Shown here one piece after another: positions 36,970 to 45,656 of a stretch of 60,479 nucleotides of DNA. This DNA is from Planktotalea frisia (GTDB lineage: Bacteria > Pseudomonadota > Alphaproteobacteria > Rhodobacterales > Rhodobacteraceae). Position numbers and translations under genes: made by a program. Positions within the stretch are counted from its first letter, which is position 1. Each line of letters begins with the position of its first letter. The stretch lies in the NCBI RefSeq assembly GCF_001890925.1, contig NZ_MLCB01000021.1, forward strand, positions 1-60,479. The letters run 5' to 3'. The notes under the pieces were generated by a model. The model had not been told where the DNA came from, did not search any database, and saw nothing but the letters and a program-made list of their open reading frames with translations.

Positions 36970-37416
36970 TTACGCTTCAACGCCTTCCTGCGGGATGCGC
37001 AGAACTTGACCTGGATAGATTTTGTCAGGGTGGCTGAGCATAGGCTTATTCGCCTCAAAAATCGCAGTGTACTTTGAGCCATTGCCCATCGCTTTTTCCG
37101 CAACTGCCCAGAGCGTGTCGCCTTTTTCAACGGTGTGGAACACAGGTGCGGCGTCGCCGTCATCTGCTTCGTCCGTCTCAACAGCGCCAATACCTGTCAC
37201 GTTGCCAACTGCCAAAATGATCTTTTCACGGATCGACGGGCTCACCGCGCCAACACCTGCAACGCGCACTTTGTCACCCTCAACCTGAATATCGAGACCT
37301 TCGGCTTCAAGACCCAAATCCGCGACTTCTTTCTTCAGCTCGTCAACGGACGGCTCCGCATCATCACCACCGAACAATTTCTTGCCAGCGTCTTTCGCAA
37401 AACTCCACAAACCCAT
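36970..37416 (-). CDS. BON-LysM protein (YgaU/Kbp-like)
   Basis: The 148-residue protein has no signal peptide. It carries an N-terminal BON-like domain (about residues 25-85: VDELKKEVADLGLEAEGLDI and IREKIILAVGNVTGIGAVE) and a C-terminal LysM domain (about 93-145: HTVEKGDTLWAVAEKAMGNG, IYPGQVLRIP). This order matches E. coli YgaU (Kbp), a small cytoplasmic potassium-binding protein. By analogy it may bind K+. This was not tested. A clear intrinsic terminator follows. Confidence 0.87.
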   Translation of the reverse strand: MGLWSFAKDAGKKLFGGDDAEPSVDELKKEVADLGLEAEGLDIQVEGDKVRVAGVGAVSPSIREKIILAVGNVTGIGAVETDEADDGDAAPVFHTVEKGDTLWAVAEKAMGNGSKYTAIFEANKPMLSHPDKIYPGQVLRIPQEGVEA

Positions 37417-37483
37417 CTTATATTCCCGTCTTGATAAGTTGCGCCGACTGTCGCGCGCCTGCCCAAAACGTGCAAGGGGGAAT

Positions 37484-39304
37484 TCAGATGTCGTCAGCGC
37501 CAGCCGTGAACTGAAGCCGCGCTAGACGCGCATAAAGGCCGCCCTCCGCAACCAACGCGTCATGCGTCCCTATCGCCACAACGCGCCCCGCTTCGAGCAC
37601 AACAATGCGATCCGCTTTCTTTACGGTGGCAAGGCGGTGCGCCACGATCAAGGTCGTGCGCCCTTGCGCCAATTCATCCACCGCCAGCTGAACCGCGCGT
37701 TCGCTTTCGGCATCAAGCGCGCTTGTCGCTTCGTCGAGCAAAAGCACAGGTGCGTCGCGCAAAATCGCACGTGCAATCGCAATACGTTGCTTTTGACCAC
37801 CAGAGAGCATCACACCGCGCTCACCAACATAGCTGTCGAATTTATCAGGCAGAGCGTCGATGAAGTCATAGGCCGCCGCTGCTTTCGCCGCCGCTTCCAC
37901 CTCTGCATCAGTGGCGTCAGGACGTCCAAAGCGGATGTTTTCGCGCGCAGAGGCGGCAAAGATCACAGGGTCTTGCGGCACGAGCGAGATGTGCTTGCGA
38001 AATGCTTCGCGTTCCATCTGCATCAGCGGCACCCCATCAAGGCGGATCACACCCGATTGTGGGTCGTAGAAGCGTTGGATCATCTGGATAATCGTGGTTT
38101 TGCCCGCACCGGACGGGCCAACGAAAGCAACCGTTTCACCCGCTTTGATATTGAGCGTCACATCATCCAAAGCCGCCGTTTCCGGCCGCGTTGGATAACG
38201 GAACGACACGTTTTCGAATGCAATCTCACCACGCACAGGGGTCGCCAATTCAAGTGCGTCAACCGGATCGGTCACTGTATCTTCTGCATCAAGCAGTTCA
38301 ACCAAACGCTCTGTTGCGCCAGCTGCGCGCTGAAGCTCGCTCCAAATCTCTGAAAGGGCCGCGACTGCGCCTGCCACCATCACCGCATAGATTACGAACT
38401 GCACCAATGCGCCCGTGGTCATCAAGTCTGCACGCACATCCCGCGCGCCGATCCACAAAACGCCCACGACGCCAGAGAAGACCAAGAAGATAACAATCAT
38501 CGTCAGATAAGCACGCACTGTGATGCGGCGGCGTGCAGCATCAAAGCTCTTTTCAGTAAAGTCTGAAAACTGGTGTTGGCTCTGCGTTTCATGCGTGAAG
38601 GCTTGCACAGTCTGCACCGAACCAAGCGTCTCAGAAGCGTTCCCGGATGACGCCGCAACCCAGTCTTGGTTCTCGCGGCTAAGCACGCGCAAGCGCCGCC
38701 CCATCAGCAGGATCGGCACGATGACAGCGGGCACCAAAAGCAACACAAGACCTGTCAACTTGGCAGATGTGAACAACATCAGGATCAACCCCCCAATGAA
38801 GATCAACACATTGCGCAACGCCACTGAGACGGAAGATCCGATGACCGACAGGATCAAAGTTGTATCCGTCGTGATCCGGCTCAAAACCTCACCCGTCATA
38901 ATTTTTTCGTAAAATTGAGGGCTCATGGAAATCACACGATCAAACACAGCCTTACGAATATCCGCAACAACCCGTTCGCCAAGCCGTGTTACCAGCGCAT
39001 AGCGCAAAGCAGTGCCTACGGCCAAAAGTGCTGTAATGCCCAGCGCAGAAGCGAAATACTGATCTAGCAAACCACCTGCCGCACTCTCAAAATTATCCAC
39101 AACGCGGCGCACGGCCAAAGGCAGCAAAAGCGATACCAGCGCCGTCAAAGTGAGCGCCAATCCTGCAAAGACGACCAAGCTCTTATAAGGCGCAAGGAAT
39201 GGCCACAAACGGCGCAGAGTTGCAAGCTCTTTGGATTTTGCGCGCTCCGCGTCGGTGAGATTAGGGGCCAATTGGCTTGTGTTTGAAGTCGTTTCAGCAG
39301 CCAT
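37484..39304 (-). CDS. ABC exporter, fused permease and ATPase (half-transporter)
   Basis: The 606-residue type IV ABC exporter has six membrane helices in residues 35-310, and a nucleotide-binding domain with Walker A VGPSGAGKTTII near 392, signature LSGGQKQRIAIARAIL near 495, Walker B VLLLDEATSALDAESE and the H-loop VAHRLATV. It acts as a homodimer in the inner membrane. The sequence is MsbA/LapB/multidrug-like, and the cargo (lipid, peptide or drug) is not evident. The tRNA-Gly gene lies about 108 bases upstream on the same strand. Confidence 0.88.
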   Translation of the reverse strand: MAAETTSNTSQLAPNLTDAERAKSKELATLRRLWPFLAPYKSLVVFAGLALTLTALVSLLLPLAVRRVVDNFESAAGGLLDQYFASALGITALLAVGTALRYALVTRLGERVVADIRKAVFDRVISMSPQFYEKIMTGEVLSRITTDTTLILSVIGSSVSVALRNVLIFIGGLILMLFTSAKLTGLVLLLVPAVIVPILLMGRRLRVLSRENQDWVAASSGNASETLGSVQTVQAFTHETQSQHQFSDFTEKSFDAARRRITVRAYLTMIVIFLVFSGVVGVLWIGARDVRADLMTTGALVQFVIYAVMVAGAVAALSEIWSELQRAAGATERLVELLDAEDTVTDPVDALELATPVRGEIAFENVSFRYPTRPETAALDDVTLNIKAGETVAFVGPSGAGKTTIIQMIQRFYDPQSGVIRLDGVPLMQMEREAFRKHISLVPQDPVIFAASARENIRFGRPDATDAEVEAAAKAAAAYDFIDALPDKFDSYVGERGVMLSGGQKQRIAIARAILRDAPVLLLDEATSALDAESERAVQLAVDELAQGRTTLIVAHRLATVKKADRIVVLEAGRVVAIGTHDALVAEGGLYARLARLQFTAGADDI

Positions 39305-39411
39305 GGGTGTCCTCGATCGCGCAGTTTGGGCGCATTAAATTCACCCGGGTGCTCGGGTCAAGCATGTGAAGCCTGTGTGCGCCTATTTGACGTAGTTTTT
39401 TCAAAGGAGTT

Positions 39412-39486
39412 TGGAGCGGGCGGAGGGAATCGAACCCTCATCTTCAGTTTGGAAAACTGAGGTCTTAACCATTACACAACGCCCGC
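39412..39486 (-). tRNA. tRNA-Gly (anticodon TCC)
   Basis: The minus strand folds as a cloverleaf: acceptor GCGGGCG/CGCCCGC, anticodon stem-loop TCAGT-TTTCCAA-ACTGA with anticodon TCC (reads GGA/GGG), T-arm GAGGGTTCGATTCCCTC, discriminator T and an encoded CCA at 39414-39412. Length is 75 with CCA. Both flanks are intergenic. I see no integrated element at its 3' end. Confidence 0.95.
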
Positions 39487-39683
39487 GACCTTTCGCTGAC
39501 ATAAGACAGCGTTTCGCGAGGGTCAAGTCGCTGGATCATTCAAATGTGAAGGTCTTAAAGCGATAGCCAGCGCGCTTGCGGCCTTCGATACGATTTTGGC
39601 AAAGTTTCGCCTCAATCTCGCCATGTCTCAAACTTAAGGATTTCCCAAAGAATGCGCGAAGCCTGCGCAAAAGGAGTAATGCC

Positions 39684-40070
39684 ATGTACAAGTCACTGAT
39701 GTTTTCGATCGCAGCACTCGGCCTATGCGCTGCGCAAGTCGCAAGCGCGACAGAGTATGATATCCAGATCGAAGAAGGGGCTTTCTACCCAGAGATCACC
39801 TATTTGGTCCCCGGCGATTCTGTGAAATTCGTCAATAACAACGGCGGCACTGTGAAAGTCGTGTCAGGCGATTCGACTTGGGACAGCGGCGATCTCGGCA
39901 TCGGTCAAAGCTATCTTCTGGCCGTATCGCCAGAGACAGCGCTTGGCTTCTCGCTCGCGGCAGATTCTGAAATTTCTGGCCAATTGTCGTTCGATCTCGC
40001 ACCGCTCAGCTTGGATGATGCCGCATTTGAAGAGAATGGCGAAGGCACTGCACCAGAGTCCTCGAACTAA
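39684..40070 (+). CDS. Exported cupredoxin-like protein lacking copper ligands
   Basis: The 128-residue product has a signal peptide ending ASATEYDIQ and a beta-sandwich with the cupredoxin rhythm (FYPEITYLVPGDSVKFVNNNG, DSTWDSGDLGIGQSYLL). The mature part contains no His or Cys, so the classical type 1 copper site is absent. An acidic tail follows (DDAAFEENGEG). The ATG at 39684 follows AAAAGGAG by 7 bases; the open frame extends further upstream but without protein-like sequence. It is probably a periplasmic structural or binding protein. The end overlaps the convergent yedK end by 4 bases. Confidence 0.75.
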   Translation: MYKSLMFSIAALGLCAAQVASATEYDIQIEEGAFYPEITYLVPGDSVKFVNNNGGTVKVVSGDSTWDSGDLGIGQSYLLAVSPETALGFSLAADSEISGQLSFDLAPLSLDDAAFEENGEGTAPESSN

Positions 40071-40732
40071 GTCGTAATTGGCTCGATGAGAGCTGCGCCA
40101 ACAGCGCGGTTCGAATTGACCGCTCTATCTACGCGATGGAACATAAGCAAGTTTTCTGGCGCGGGCTGCATGAGCAGTGCTGCGCCTTTTCCTTGTTCAC
40201 CCAGCCAGAGCGGCCAGTCTTGCGCACTTAGGATGACTGGCATGCGGTGGTGTATCGCGCTGATGCTTGTGTTGGCAGCAATTGTTACGATTGCACATGT
40301 GCGTAGCGTTTCGCCCTCTTTGCCCCAGTCTTGCCAAATCCCGGCAAATGCCAGTGGCGCTGCATCTTTGGGCTTTATGTACCAAGGATCGCGACCGCCT
40401 TCTTCATCTTTGGTCCATTCATAAAATCCACTCGCGGGAATAAGACAGCGTCGCGCGCGACAGGCTGCTTGAAAGGCAGGTTTTTCGGCAATCGTCTCAG
40501 CGCGTGCATTGATAAGCAACGGCCCACCTGCTGGTGTGTCATACCAATGCGGTATGAAACCCCATCGCATGGGGGCAAGTCGACGACGCCCGTCTTCGCT
40601 GCTCACCGTGTGAATTTGAGTCGTTGGACAGACGTTAAAATTGGGAACATCCGGTAAATCATTCGCAGGCTGCGCCGCAAAAAGCTGCGCCATCGCATCA
40701 TTGGGTAAGGTCACAGCTAAACGTCCACACAT
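40067..40732 (-). CDS. yedK: SRAP-domain DNA-protein crosslink protein (YedK/HMCES)
   Basis: SRAP proteins attach covalently to abasic sites in single-stranded DNA through Cys2 and so shield them. The 221-residue protein begins MCGRLAV with the invariant Cys2. It contains PMRWGFIPHWYD, NARAETIAEKPAF, IPASGFYEWTKD (catalytic Glu) and IHHRMPVIL (catalytic His), the full active site. It is divergent from a flavodoxin gene with paired inverted repeats in the gap. Confidence 0.92.
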   Translation of the reverse strand: MCGRLAVTLPNDAMAQLFAAQPANDLPDVPNFNVCPTTQIHTVSSEDGRRRLAPMRWGFIPHWYDTPAGGPLLINARAETIAEKPAFQAACRARRCLIPASGFYEWTKDEEGGRDPWYIKPKDAAPLAFAGIWQDWGKEGETLRTCAIVTIAANTSISAIHHRMPVILSAQDWPLWLGEQGKGAALLMQPAPENLLMFHRVDRAVNSNRAVGAALIEPITT

Positions 40733-40767
40733 CCCTTTTTCTTACAACATCCGCAAAGACGCGCTAA

Positions 40768-40817
40768 TAGATTTTTATCAAAAAAATCTACTTCCATATT
40801 CTTGTTAAAGAATATGG
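40768..40817. promoter_or_regulatory. Two adjacent inverted repeats in the yedK/flavodoxin gap
   Basis: TAGATTTTT/AAAAATCTA (40768-40776 with 40782-40790), and after 3 bases CCATATTCTT/AAGAATATGG (40794-40803 with 40808-40817, loop GTTA). Both are perfect and AT-rich in an otherwise GC-rich genome. They lie in the divergent promoter region, 29 bases before the flavodoxin ATG, and could be operators for a dimeric regulator. Confidence 0.55.
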
Positions 40818-40845
40818 CCCCCCAAACTTATGAAAGCCCAACACC

Positions 40846-41382
40846 ATGACCCTTTGCATCGTCACTTATTCCGCTGACGGCCACACACGCGCTATGGCAG
40901 ACTCTATAGCAACAGGCGGCAAAGGTCAGGTCCTCGACGTCACGAAACTCAGTGATGCCGAATGGCAAAGCCTGGATCAAGCCAGCGCTATCGTTATGGG
41001 AGCGCCCACTTACATGGGTGGATTACCCTCGCCATTCATACAATTCATCGAAACCGCAGCGAGCCGTTGGGACACAGGTCAATGGCGCGACAAGCTCGCA
41101 GGCGGTTTCACAACAGCGATGCACCCAGCCGGCGACAAACTCAACGCTTTGATCAGTCTCTTTGTCTTTGCATCTCAAATGGGGATGGTTTGGATCGGCA
41201 ACTCTGAAACAGGCGCGCCAGTCGTGCCTGAGAACGAAGGCATCAACACAGATGGGTCATGGGTTGGTGTAACCGCGAGTGTGCCAAAAAGTGGCGACAA
41301 AATTTTGACCGATGGAGATTTGGAAACAGCGCGGCGCTATGGGCTGCGCATGCGTGAAGCGATCACGCGCTGGGAAAAATAA
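40846..41382 (+). CDS. Flavodoxin-family protein (WrbA/NADPH-dependent FMN reductase-like)
   Basis: The 178-residue protein starts LCIVTYSADGHTRAMADSIA, an FMN phosphate-binding loop, and has VMGAPTYMGGLPSPFIQFIE (flavin ring loop) near residue 50 and GGFTTAMHPAGDKLNALISL further on. This matches WrbA-type NAD(P)H:quinone reductases and multimeric flavodoxins. It probably reduces quinones with FMN. The inverted repeats upstream suggest regulated expression. Confidence 0.85.
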   Translation: MTLCIVTYSADGHTRAMADSIATGGKGQVLDVTKLSDAEWQSLDQASAIVMGAPTYMGGLPSPFIQFIETAASRWDTGQWRDKLAGGFTTAMHPAGDKLNALISLFVFASQMGMVWIGNSETGAPVVPENEGINTDGSWVGVTASVPKSGDKILTDGDLETARRYGLRMREAITRWEK

Positions 41383-41408
41383 GGGCGCAGCACCTCAGCA
41401 CTGCGCCC
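41383..41408. terminator. Hairpin between convergent flavodoxin and 5'-nucleotidase genes
   Basis: GGGCGCAG, 10-base loop, CTGCGCCC. It begins right after the flavodoxin stop and ends 9 bases before the nucleotidase stop. It has no clear T-run and probably serves both genes. Confidence 0.6.
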
Positions 41409-41417
41409 CAATCTAGC

Positions 41418-42977
41418 TTATTTCAGAGCAATACGACCGTCCGTGTAGGGCGTATATGGACCTTGCGCTGCCAAGTATTCCGCCAACACATCCGCAACAT
41501 CGGGACCAAAGTCATAGGCATCCTGCGCATCGCGGAACATCTTGTAGCCGTCACCGCCGCCACGCACGTAGTTGTTGGACACAACCCCGTACATTTTGCC
41601 CACATCAAGCGCCATGCCGCCGACCATGACGTCCGATACACGGCTGCCGACCTCTTCAGACGCATCAACTGTAAAGCTCATGCCGGACACTTGAGGGAAG
41701 CGACCTTTGACTTCTTCCATCTGGCTCACGCCATTCTCAAGCGCGGCCATCAGCGTTTCGCCAGAGACCTTGAACGTGGAAAGCGTATTCTGGAACGGAA
41801 GCACAGTTAGCACTTCGCCCATCGTTACATCGCCCGCATCAATGGAGGCGCGCAAACCACCGGAGTTCGCAATCGCGACCTCGATGCCCTGATCCTTTAC
41901 ACGTGCGAGCATTGCATCCGCTACGAGATTGCCCATCGCACATTCCTGCACACGACAGACTGCGCGGTCCCCTTCAATCGCGGCCCCTGCATTCGCCACC
42001 ACTTTGTTGCGGATCTCTTCCAACGGCGCGGCCGCTTCCATGATCCGGGCTTTCGTCGCTGCGTCCTCTGCAACGCCACCATCAACGATGATCGGTTCAC
42101 CTTTGGCTTCGGTAATCTCACCTGCGTCATTGAACGTGACGTTCAATTCACCCAGAAATTTGCCGTAGGCATAGGCCTGAACAATCGCCGTTTCACCGAC
42201 CATTGTGGGATAGGCTCCTTCAGCACGCTCGTTCGTGTTCGAGAGCAACGTGTTGGAGTGGCCTCCAACAATCACGTCAACGCCTATGGTGCCCGCCGCG
42301 ACCGCTTGGTCCACTTTATAGCCAGAGTGCGACAGAACGATAATCTTGTTCACACCCATCTCTGTCAGCTTATCAACCTCACCCTGAACCGCATTCACAG
42401 GGTCTGTGAACACGATGTTCGGACCCGGGCTGGCCAATTCATCTGTGTCTTGTGGTGTCAGGCCGATTAGGCCCAGCTTCTCGCCGCCACGCTCAATCAC
42501 AGTGGACTTCGCAAGTTTGCCTGCAAGCAGTTCTTCACCGCTCACATCCGCGTTGGACATCAGGACTGGGAAATCGACGGCATCCATGAACCCGCGCAAA
42601 ACTTCTGGACCATCGTCAAACTCGTGGTTGCCCACCGTCATCGCGTCGTAGCCGAGCTTGTTCATCATCTCAGCCGCGAGCTTGCCCTTGTAATAGGTGT
42701 AAAACAGCGTGCCTTGGAACTGATCGCCCCCATCTACGAGGATCGAGTTGTTCGTACGCGCGCGCGCCTCGGCGACAGCCGTCACAAGACGCGCAGAGCC
42801 GCCAAAGCATTTACCCTCTGCGTTGTCTTCTTCGCCGCATCCGCTGTCATATTTGCTGATCGGCTCAAAGCGTGCGTGAAAATCATTGGTGTGCAGAATC
42901 GTCAGCGAATAGTCGGCCGATGCGATCCCAGCGGTAAGCGCGAGGCTTGCCGCCCCTGTCAATAAACGCGTGAGCAT
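41418..42977 (-). CDS. Periplasmic 5'-nucleotidase/bifunctional metallophosphatase
   Basis: The 519-residue UshA-type enzyme has a signal peptide (LTRLLTGAASLALTAGIASA), then a two-metal phosphoesterase domain with LHTNDFHARFEP, DGGDQFQGTLFY and VGNHEFDDGPE, and HSGYKVDQAVA. A C-terminal substrate domain follows, with NSGGLRASIDAGDVT and VLPFQNTL. It dephosphorylates extracellular nucleotides so the nucleosides and phosphate can be taken up. An inserted Cys-containing loop (SGCGEEDNAEGKCFGG) near residue 45 is not in all family members. Confidence 0.9.
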   Translation of the reverse strand: MLTRLLTGAASLALTAGIASADYSLTILHTNDFHARFEPISKYDSGCGEEDNAEGKCFGGSARLVTAVAEARARTNNSILVDGGDQFQGTLFYTYYKGKLAAEMMNKLGYDAMTVGNHEFDDGPEVLRGFMDAVDFPVLMSNADVSGEELLAGKLAKSTVIERGGEKLGLIGLTPQDTDELASPGPNIVFTDPVNAVQGEVDKLTEMGVNKIIVLSHSGYKVDQAVAAGTIGVDVIVGGHSNTLLSNTNERAEGAYPTMVGETAIVQAYAYGKFLGELNVTFNDAGEITEAKGEPIIVDGGVAEDAATKARIMEAAAPLEEIRNKVVANAGAAIEGDRAVCRVQECAMGNLVADAMLARVKDQGIEVAIANSGGLRASIDAGDVTMGEVLTVLPFQNTLSTFKVSGETLMAALENGVSQMEEVKGRFPQVSGMSFTVDASEEVGSRVSDVMVGGMALDVGKMYGVVSNNYVRGGGDGYKMFRDAQDAYDFGPDVADVLAEYLAAQGPYTPYTDGRIALK

Positions 42978-43097
42978 GGTGAAATCCCTTTTGTGTTGAA
43001 CCGTCGAGTCGCATCAAAGCGCTTTGCTCGTCTCAAGTCAAAGGCGGACGTTACGCTAAGCTTGAAACCACAGGCCCCCGTGCCCAAATCTTAAGCT

Positions 43098-43796
43098 ATG
43101 TTTAGATGGATCCGAATTGGCCTCGCTGTACTCTTACTCAGTGCTACTGCGGCATATGCTGCCTTGCCCGGTCCACACCGGGCCTTAACGCCGTTGCTGT
43201 TTGGCCTGCATAAGATTGCCCCAAACACATACAGCGACGCCCCTGACAAAGCGCCTATACATTTGGCGTTGATGAGCGCCGCGCGACTGCAAGCCGCCGA
43301 ATTTTTCGGCCCTCTCACCACGAACCCACGCCATATATTTTGTACGACAACAGCCTGCGCCGAGCGGTTCGGGTTGCGCACGCGCGGCTTGAACTATGGG
43401 TCTCGCTTCAACTTCATCAGCCCACGCGGATTGAATGTTTCGATCATTACCCATGAGCTGGTGCACTCCGAGTTGCACAGAACTATGGGGCTTCGCGACA
43501 TCTACAATCCGAAGTTCCCTCAGTGGTTTGATGAAGGGCTGGCGAGCTACATTTCGCAAGACACGCGGTTGAGCTTTGTTGCCAAGCCCAATCACATCAA
43601 AAATGCGCGCAATTTAAAAGAGTGGAGAAAACTCAACAGTGCCGAAACGTGGCAGCAGAATTATAGCGCCGCGTGGACCTTGGTGAAAGCCGTGGCCGAC
43701 ACAGACGGCATTGGAGTTCTACAGGACTTGGTGCGCCGTGTTGAAAACGGGGAAGATTTCGACGTGCTGTGGCGCGCATTAGAAACGCAACCTTGA
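43098..43796 (+). CDS. Exported metallopeptidase-like protein
   Basis: The 232-residue protein has an N-terminal signal or anchor (IGLAVLLLSATAAYA). The zinc site HELVHSELH near residue 118, together with FDEGLASYIS about 25 residues later, gives the HExxH plus downstream Glu pattern of gluzincin or peptidase-MA-type enzymes. The only two Cys, in IFCTTTACAERF, could form a disulfide. It is probably a periplasmic protease of unknown target. It stands alone on the plus strand ahead of the DUF952 gene. Confidence 0.72.
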   Translation: MFRWIRIGLAVLLLSATAAYAALPGPHRALTPLLFGLHKIAPNTYSDAPDKAPIHLALMSAARLQAAEFFGPLTTNPRHIFCTTTACAERFGLRTRGLNYGSRFNFISPRGLNVSIITHELVHSELHRTMGLRDIYNPKFPQWFDEGLASYISQDTRLSFVAKPNHIKNARNLKEWRKLNSAETWQQNYSAAWTLVKAVADTDGIGVLQDLVRRVENGEDFDVLWRALETQP

Positions 43797-43828
43797 CCAA
43801 GCTGTTCGCTTATCGCATCACGGCTCCC

Positions 43829-44167
43829 ATGAAAATTTACAAAATCTTTCGCGCTGACGAATGGGCGCAGCTTCGCAAAAACAAAGTCACCTCAGGCGCA
43901 CCGATTGATGTGGCCGACGGATATGTCCATTTCTCGACAGCCGTGCAAGCGCAAGAAACGGCAGACAAGCATTTCTCAGGTGTTGATGGCCTCTTCCTGC
44001 TTGGCTGCGACGCCGATGCGATGGGTGATGCCTTGAAGTGGGAAGTCTCACGTGGGGATGCTGATTTTCCGCATCTTTACCGTGAACTGCGCCTCGAAGA
44101 CGTCGAATGGGCCCAGCCTTTGCCGCTTGTGAACGGCAAACATCAGTTCCCCGCAGGTCTGGAATGA
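43829..44167 (+). CDS. DUF952-domain protein
   Basis: From the ATG at 43829 the protein is 112 residues, beginning MKIYKIFRADEWAQL. The family signature GYVHFSTAVQAQETADKHF and the end FPHLYRELRLEDVEWAQPL are visible. DUF952 proteins have an ADP-ribosyltransferase-related or glutathione-binding-like small fold and unknown function. It shares an ATGA overlap with the next gene and begins a three-gene operon ending in pyrD. Confidence 0.82.
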   Translation: MKIYKIFRADEWAQLRKNKVTSGAPIDVADGYVHFSTAVQAQETADKHFSGVDGLFLLGCDADAMGDALKWEVSRGDADFPHLYRELRLEDVEWAQPLPLVNGKHQFPAGLE

Positions 44168-44598
44168 ACGACATTCATCTCGACCCGACCCGCGCACAAT
44201 TCGAAGCGTTTAAAAACCTCAATCGCGACGCACCGATCGAAATGCTCAATCTGGTGCGTTTTCGCGATACAGCTGAGTATCCTAACGATCATACGCTTGC
44301 CGACCAAGGTCTGAGCGGTGCAGAGGCCTATGCAAACTACGGTCGAGAGACAGCTGCGATATTAAAGTGCGTCGGCGGTTCGATCCTGTGGCGTGGCGGA
44401 TTTGAAACCACATTGATTGGCCCAGAGAACGAGCGATGGGATGCAATGTTCATTGCACGCTACCCAACAGCACACGCGTTTCTCGAAATGGTAACCGCGC
44501 CAGATTATCAACTGGCCGTCGTGCATCGCCAAGCGGCGGTGCTTACATCCCGTCTCATACGAACCAACGGCTTAGACGACGGAGCAACTTTCGGATGA
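44164..44598 (+). CDS. DUF1330-domain protein
   Basis: The 144-residue protein has the DUF1330 pattern of the ferredoxin-like dimeric alpha-beta barrel: [65 protein letters not shown]. The function is unknown in the family. Its start and stop both overlap the neighbours (ATGA), so it is coupled to the DUF952 gene and to pyrD. Confidence 0.85.
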   Translation: MNDIHLDPTRAQFEAFKNLNRDAPIEMLNLVRFRDTAEYPNDHTLADQGLSGAEAYANYGRETAAILKCVGGSILWRGGFETTLIGPENERWDAMFIARYPTAHAFLEMVTAPDYQLAVVHRQAAVLTSRLIRTNGLDDGATFG

Positions 44599-45656
44599 AG
44601 CAAATTCTAGAGCAAGTTGGCCTGAAAGCCCTTCGCAAAATGGACCCCGAGCAGGCACATGGCCTTGCGATCAAAGCGTTGCAAACCGGCCTTGCCCCTG
44701 CGCCGGGAACAATCACCAGCGCGCGGCTGAAATGTGAACTTGCGGGTTTGCCGCTCGCCAACCCCATCGGGCTCGCAGCGGGGTTTGATAAAAACGCCCA
44801 AGCGTTGAGCGGTCTCAGCAAATCCGGTTTCGGTTTCATAGAAGTCGGTGCCGCAACACCGCGTCCGCAAGAAGGCAATGCAAAACCACGCCTATTCCGC
44901 CTGAGCGAAGACAAAGCGGCAATCAATCGATTTGGTTTTAACAATCAAGGGATGGACGCGATCGGTGCACGCCTCGCGCAGCGACCCAAAGATATGGTGC
45001 TCGGCCTGAATCTGGGCGCGAACAAAGACAGCGACGACCGCGCAAGCGATTTTGCCAAAGTGCTCAGCCATTGCGGCGCGCATGTGGATTTCGCAACAGT
45101 AAACGTCAGCTCGCCCAACACCGAAAAGCTACGCGACTTGCAAGGCTCTGCCGCGCTCACCGCGCTTTTGAACGGCGTAATGGAGGCGCGTGCGCTGCTT
45201 GCCAAGCCGATCCCCGTTTTCCTTAAAATAGCGCCTGATCTCAGTGATCCTGAGCTTTCTGAGATTGCCGAGGTTGCGCTTTCTACTGGCGTTCAAGGCA
45301 TCATCACAACAAACACAACCCTCTCGCGCGAGGGACTGCACAGCCCGCAAAAGGGCGAAATGGGCGGCCTTTCAGGTGCACCCTTGTTTGAACGCTCAAC
45401 GCACGTTCTGGCGAAAATGTCTGAACTCACAGAGGGCAAACTCCCCCTTATTGGCGTCGGCGGCGTGAGCAACGCAGAGCAAGCTTACGCCAAGATTTGC
45501 GCCGGCGCGTCGGCTGTACAGCTCTATACGGCGCTGGTCTATGGCGGCCTTTCTCTTGCGAGCGATATCGTACGTGGCTTGGACAAATTGCTTGAAAAAG
45601 ATGGGCATGCGCAGGTCAAAGACGCGATTGGCAGCAAGCGCGGCGATTGGCTTTAA
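44595..45656 (+). CDS. pyrD: Dihydroorotate dehydrogenase (quinone), class 2
   Basis: It oxidises dihydroorotate to orotate with FMN and passes electrons to quinone at the membrane, in pyrimidine synthesis. The 353-residue protein has an N-terminal helical extension (1-40) that marks class 2, then [32 protein letters not shown], catalytic Ser in [12 protein letters not shown] and the phosphate-binding [22 protein letters not shown]. The ATG at 44595 overlaps the DUF1330 stop. It converges with the MATE gene with a 4-base overlap. Confidence 0.93.
   Translation: MKQILEQVGLKALRKMDPEQAHGLAIKALQTGLAPAPGTITSARLKCELAGLPLANPIGLAAGFDKNAQALSGLSKSGFGFIEVGAATPRPQEGNAKPRLFRLSEDKAAINRFGFNNQGMDAIGARLAQRPKDMVLGLNLGANKDSDDRASDFAKVLSHCGAHVDFATVNVSSPNTEKLRDLQGSAALTALLNGVMEARALLAKPIPVFLKIAPDLSDPELSEIAEVALSTGVQGIITTNTTLSREGLHSPQKGEMGGLSGAPLFERSTHVLAKMSELTEGKLPLIGVGGVSNAEQAYAKICAGASAVQLYTALVYGGLSLASDIVRGLDKLLEKDGHAQVKDAIGSKRGDWL

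Noticed and set aside
39412-39486. tRNA-Gly gene as an attachment site for an integrated element
   Set aside because: Flanking genes (ABC exporter and cupredoxin-like) have native composition, and no duplicated tRNA 3' end was noticed.
40375-40657. Open frames on both strands within yedK (e.g. 40331-40657)
   Set aside because: These are shadows of yedK, whose catalytic residues are all in place on the minus strand.
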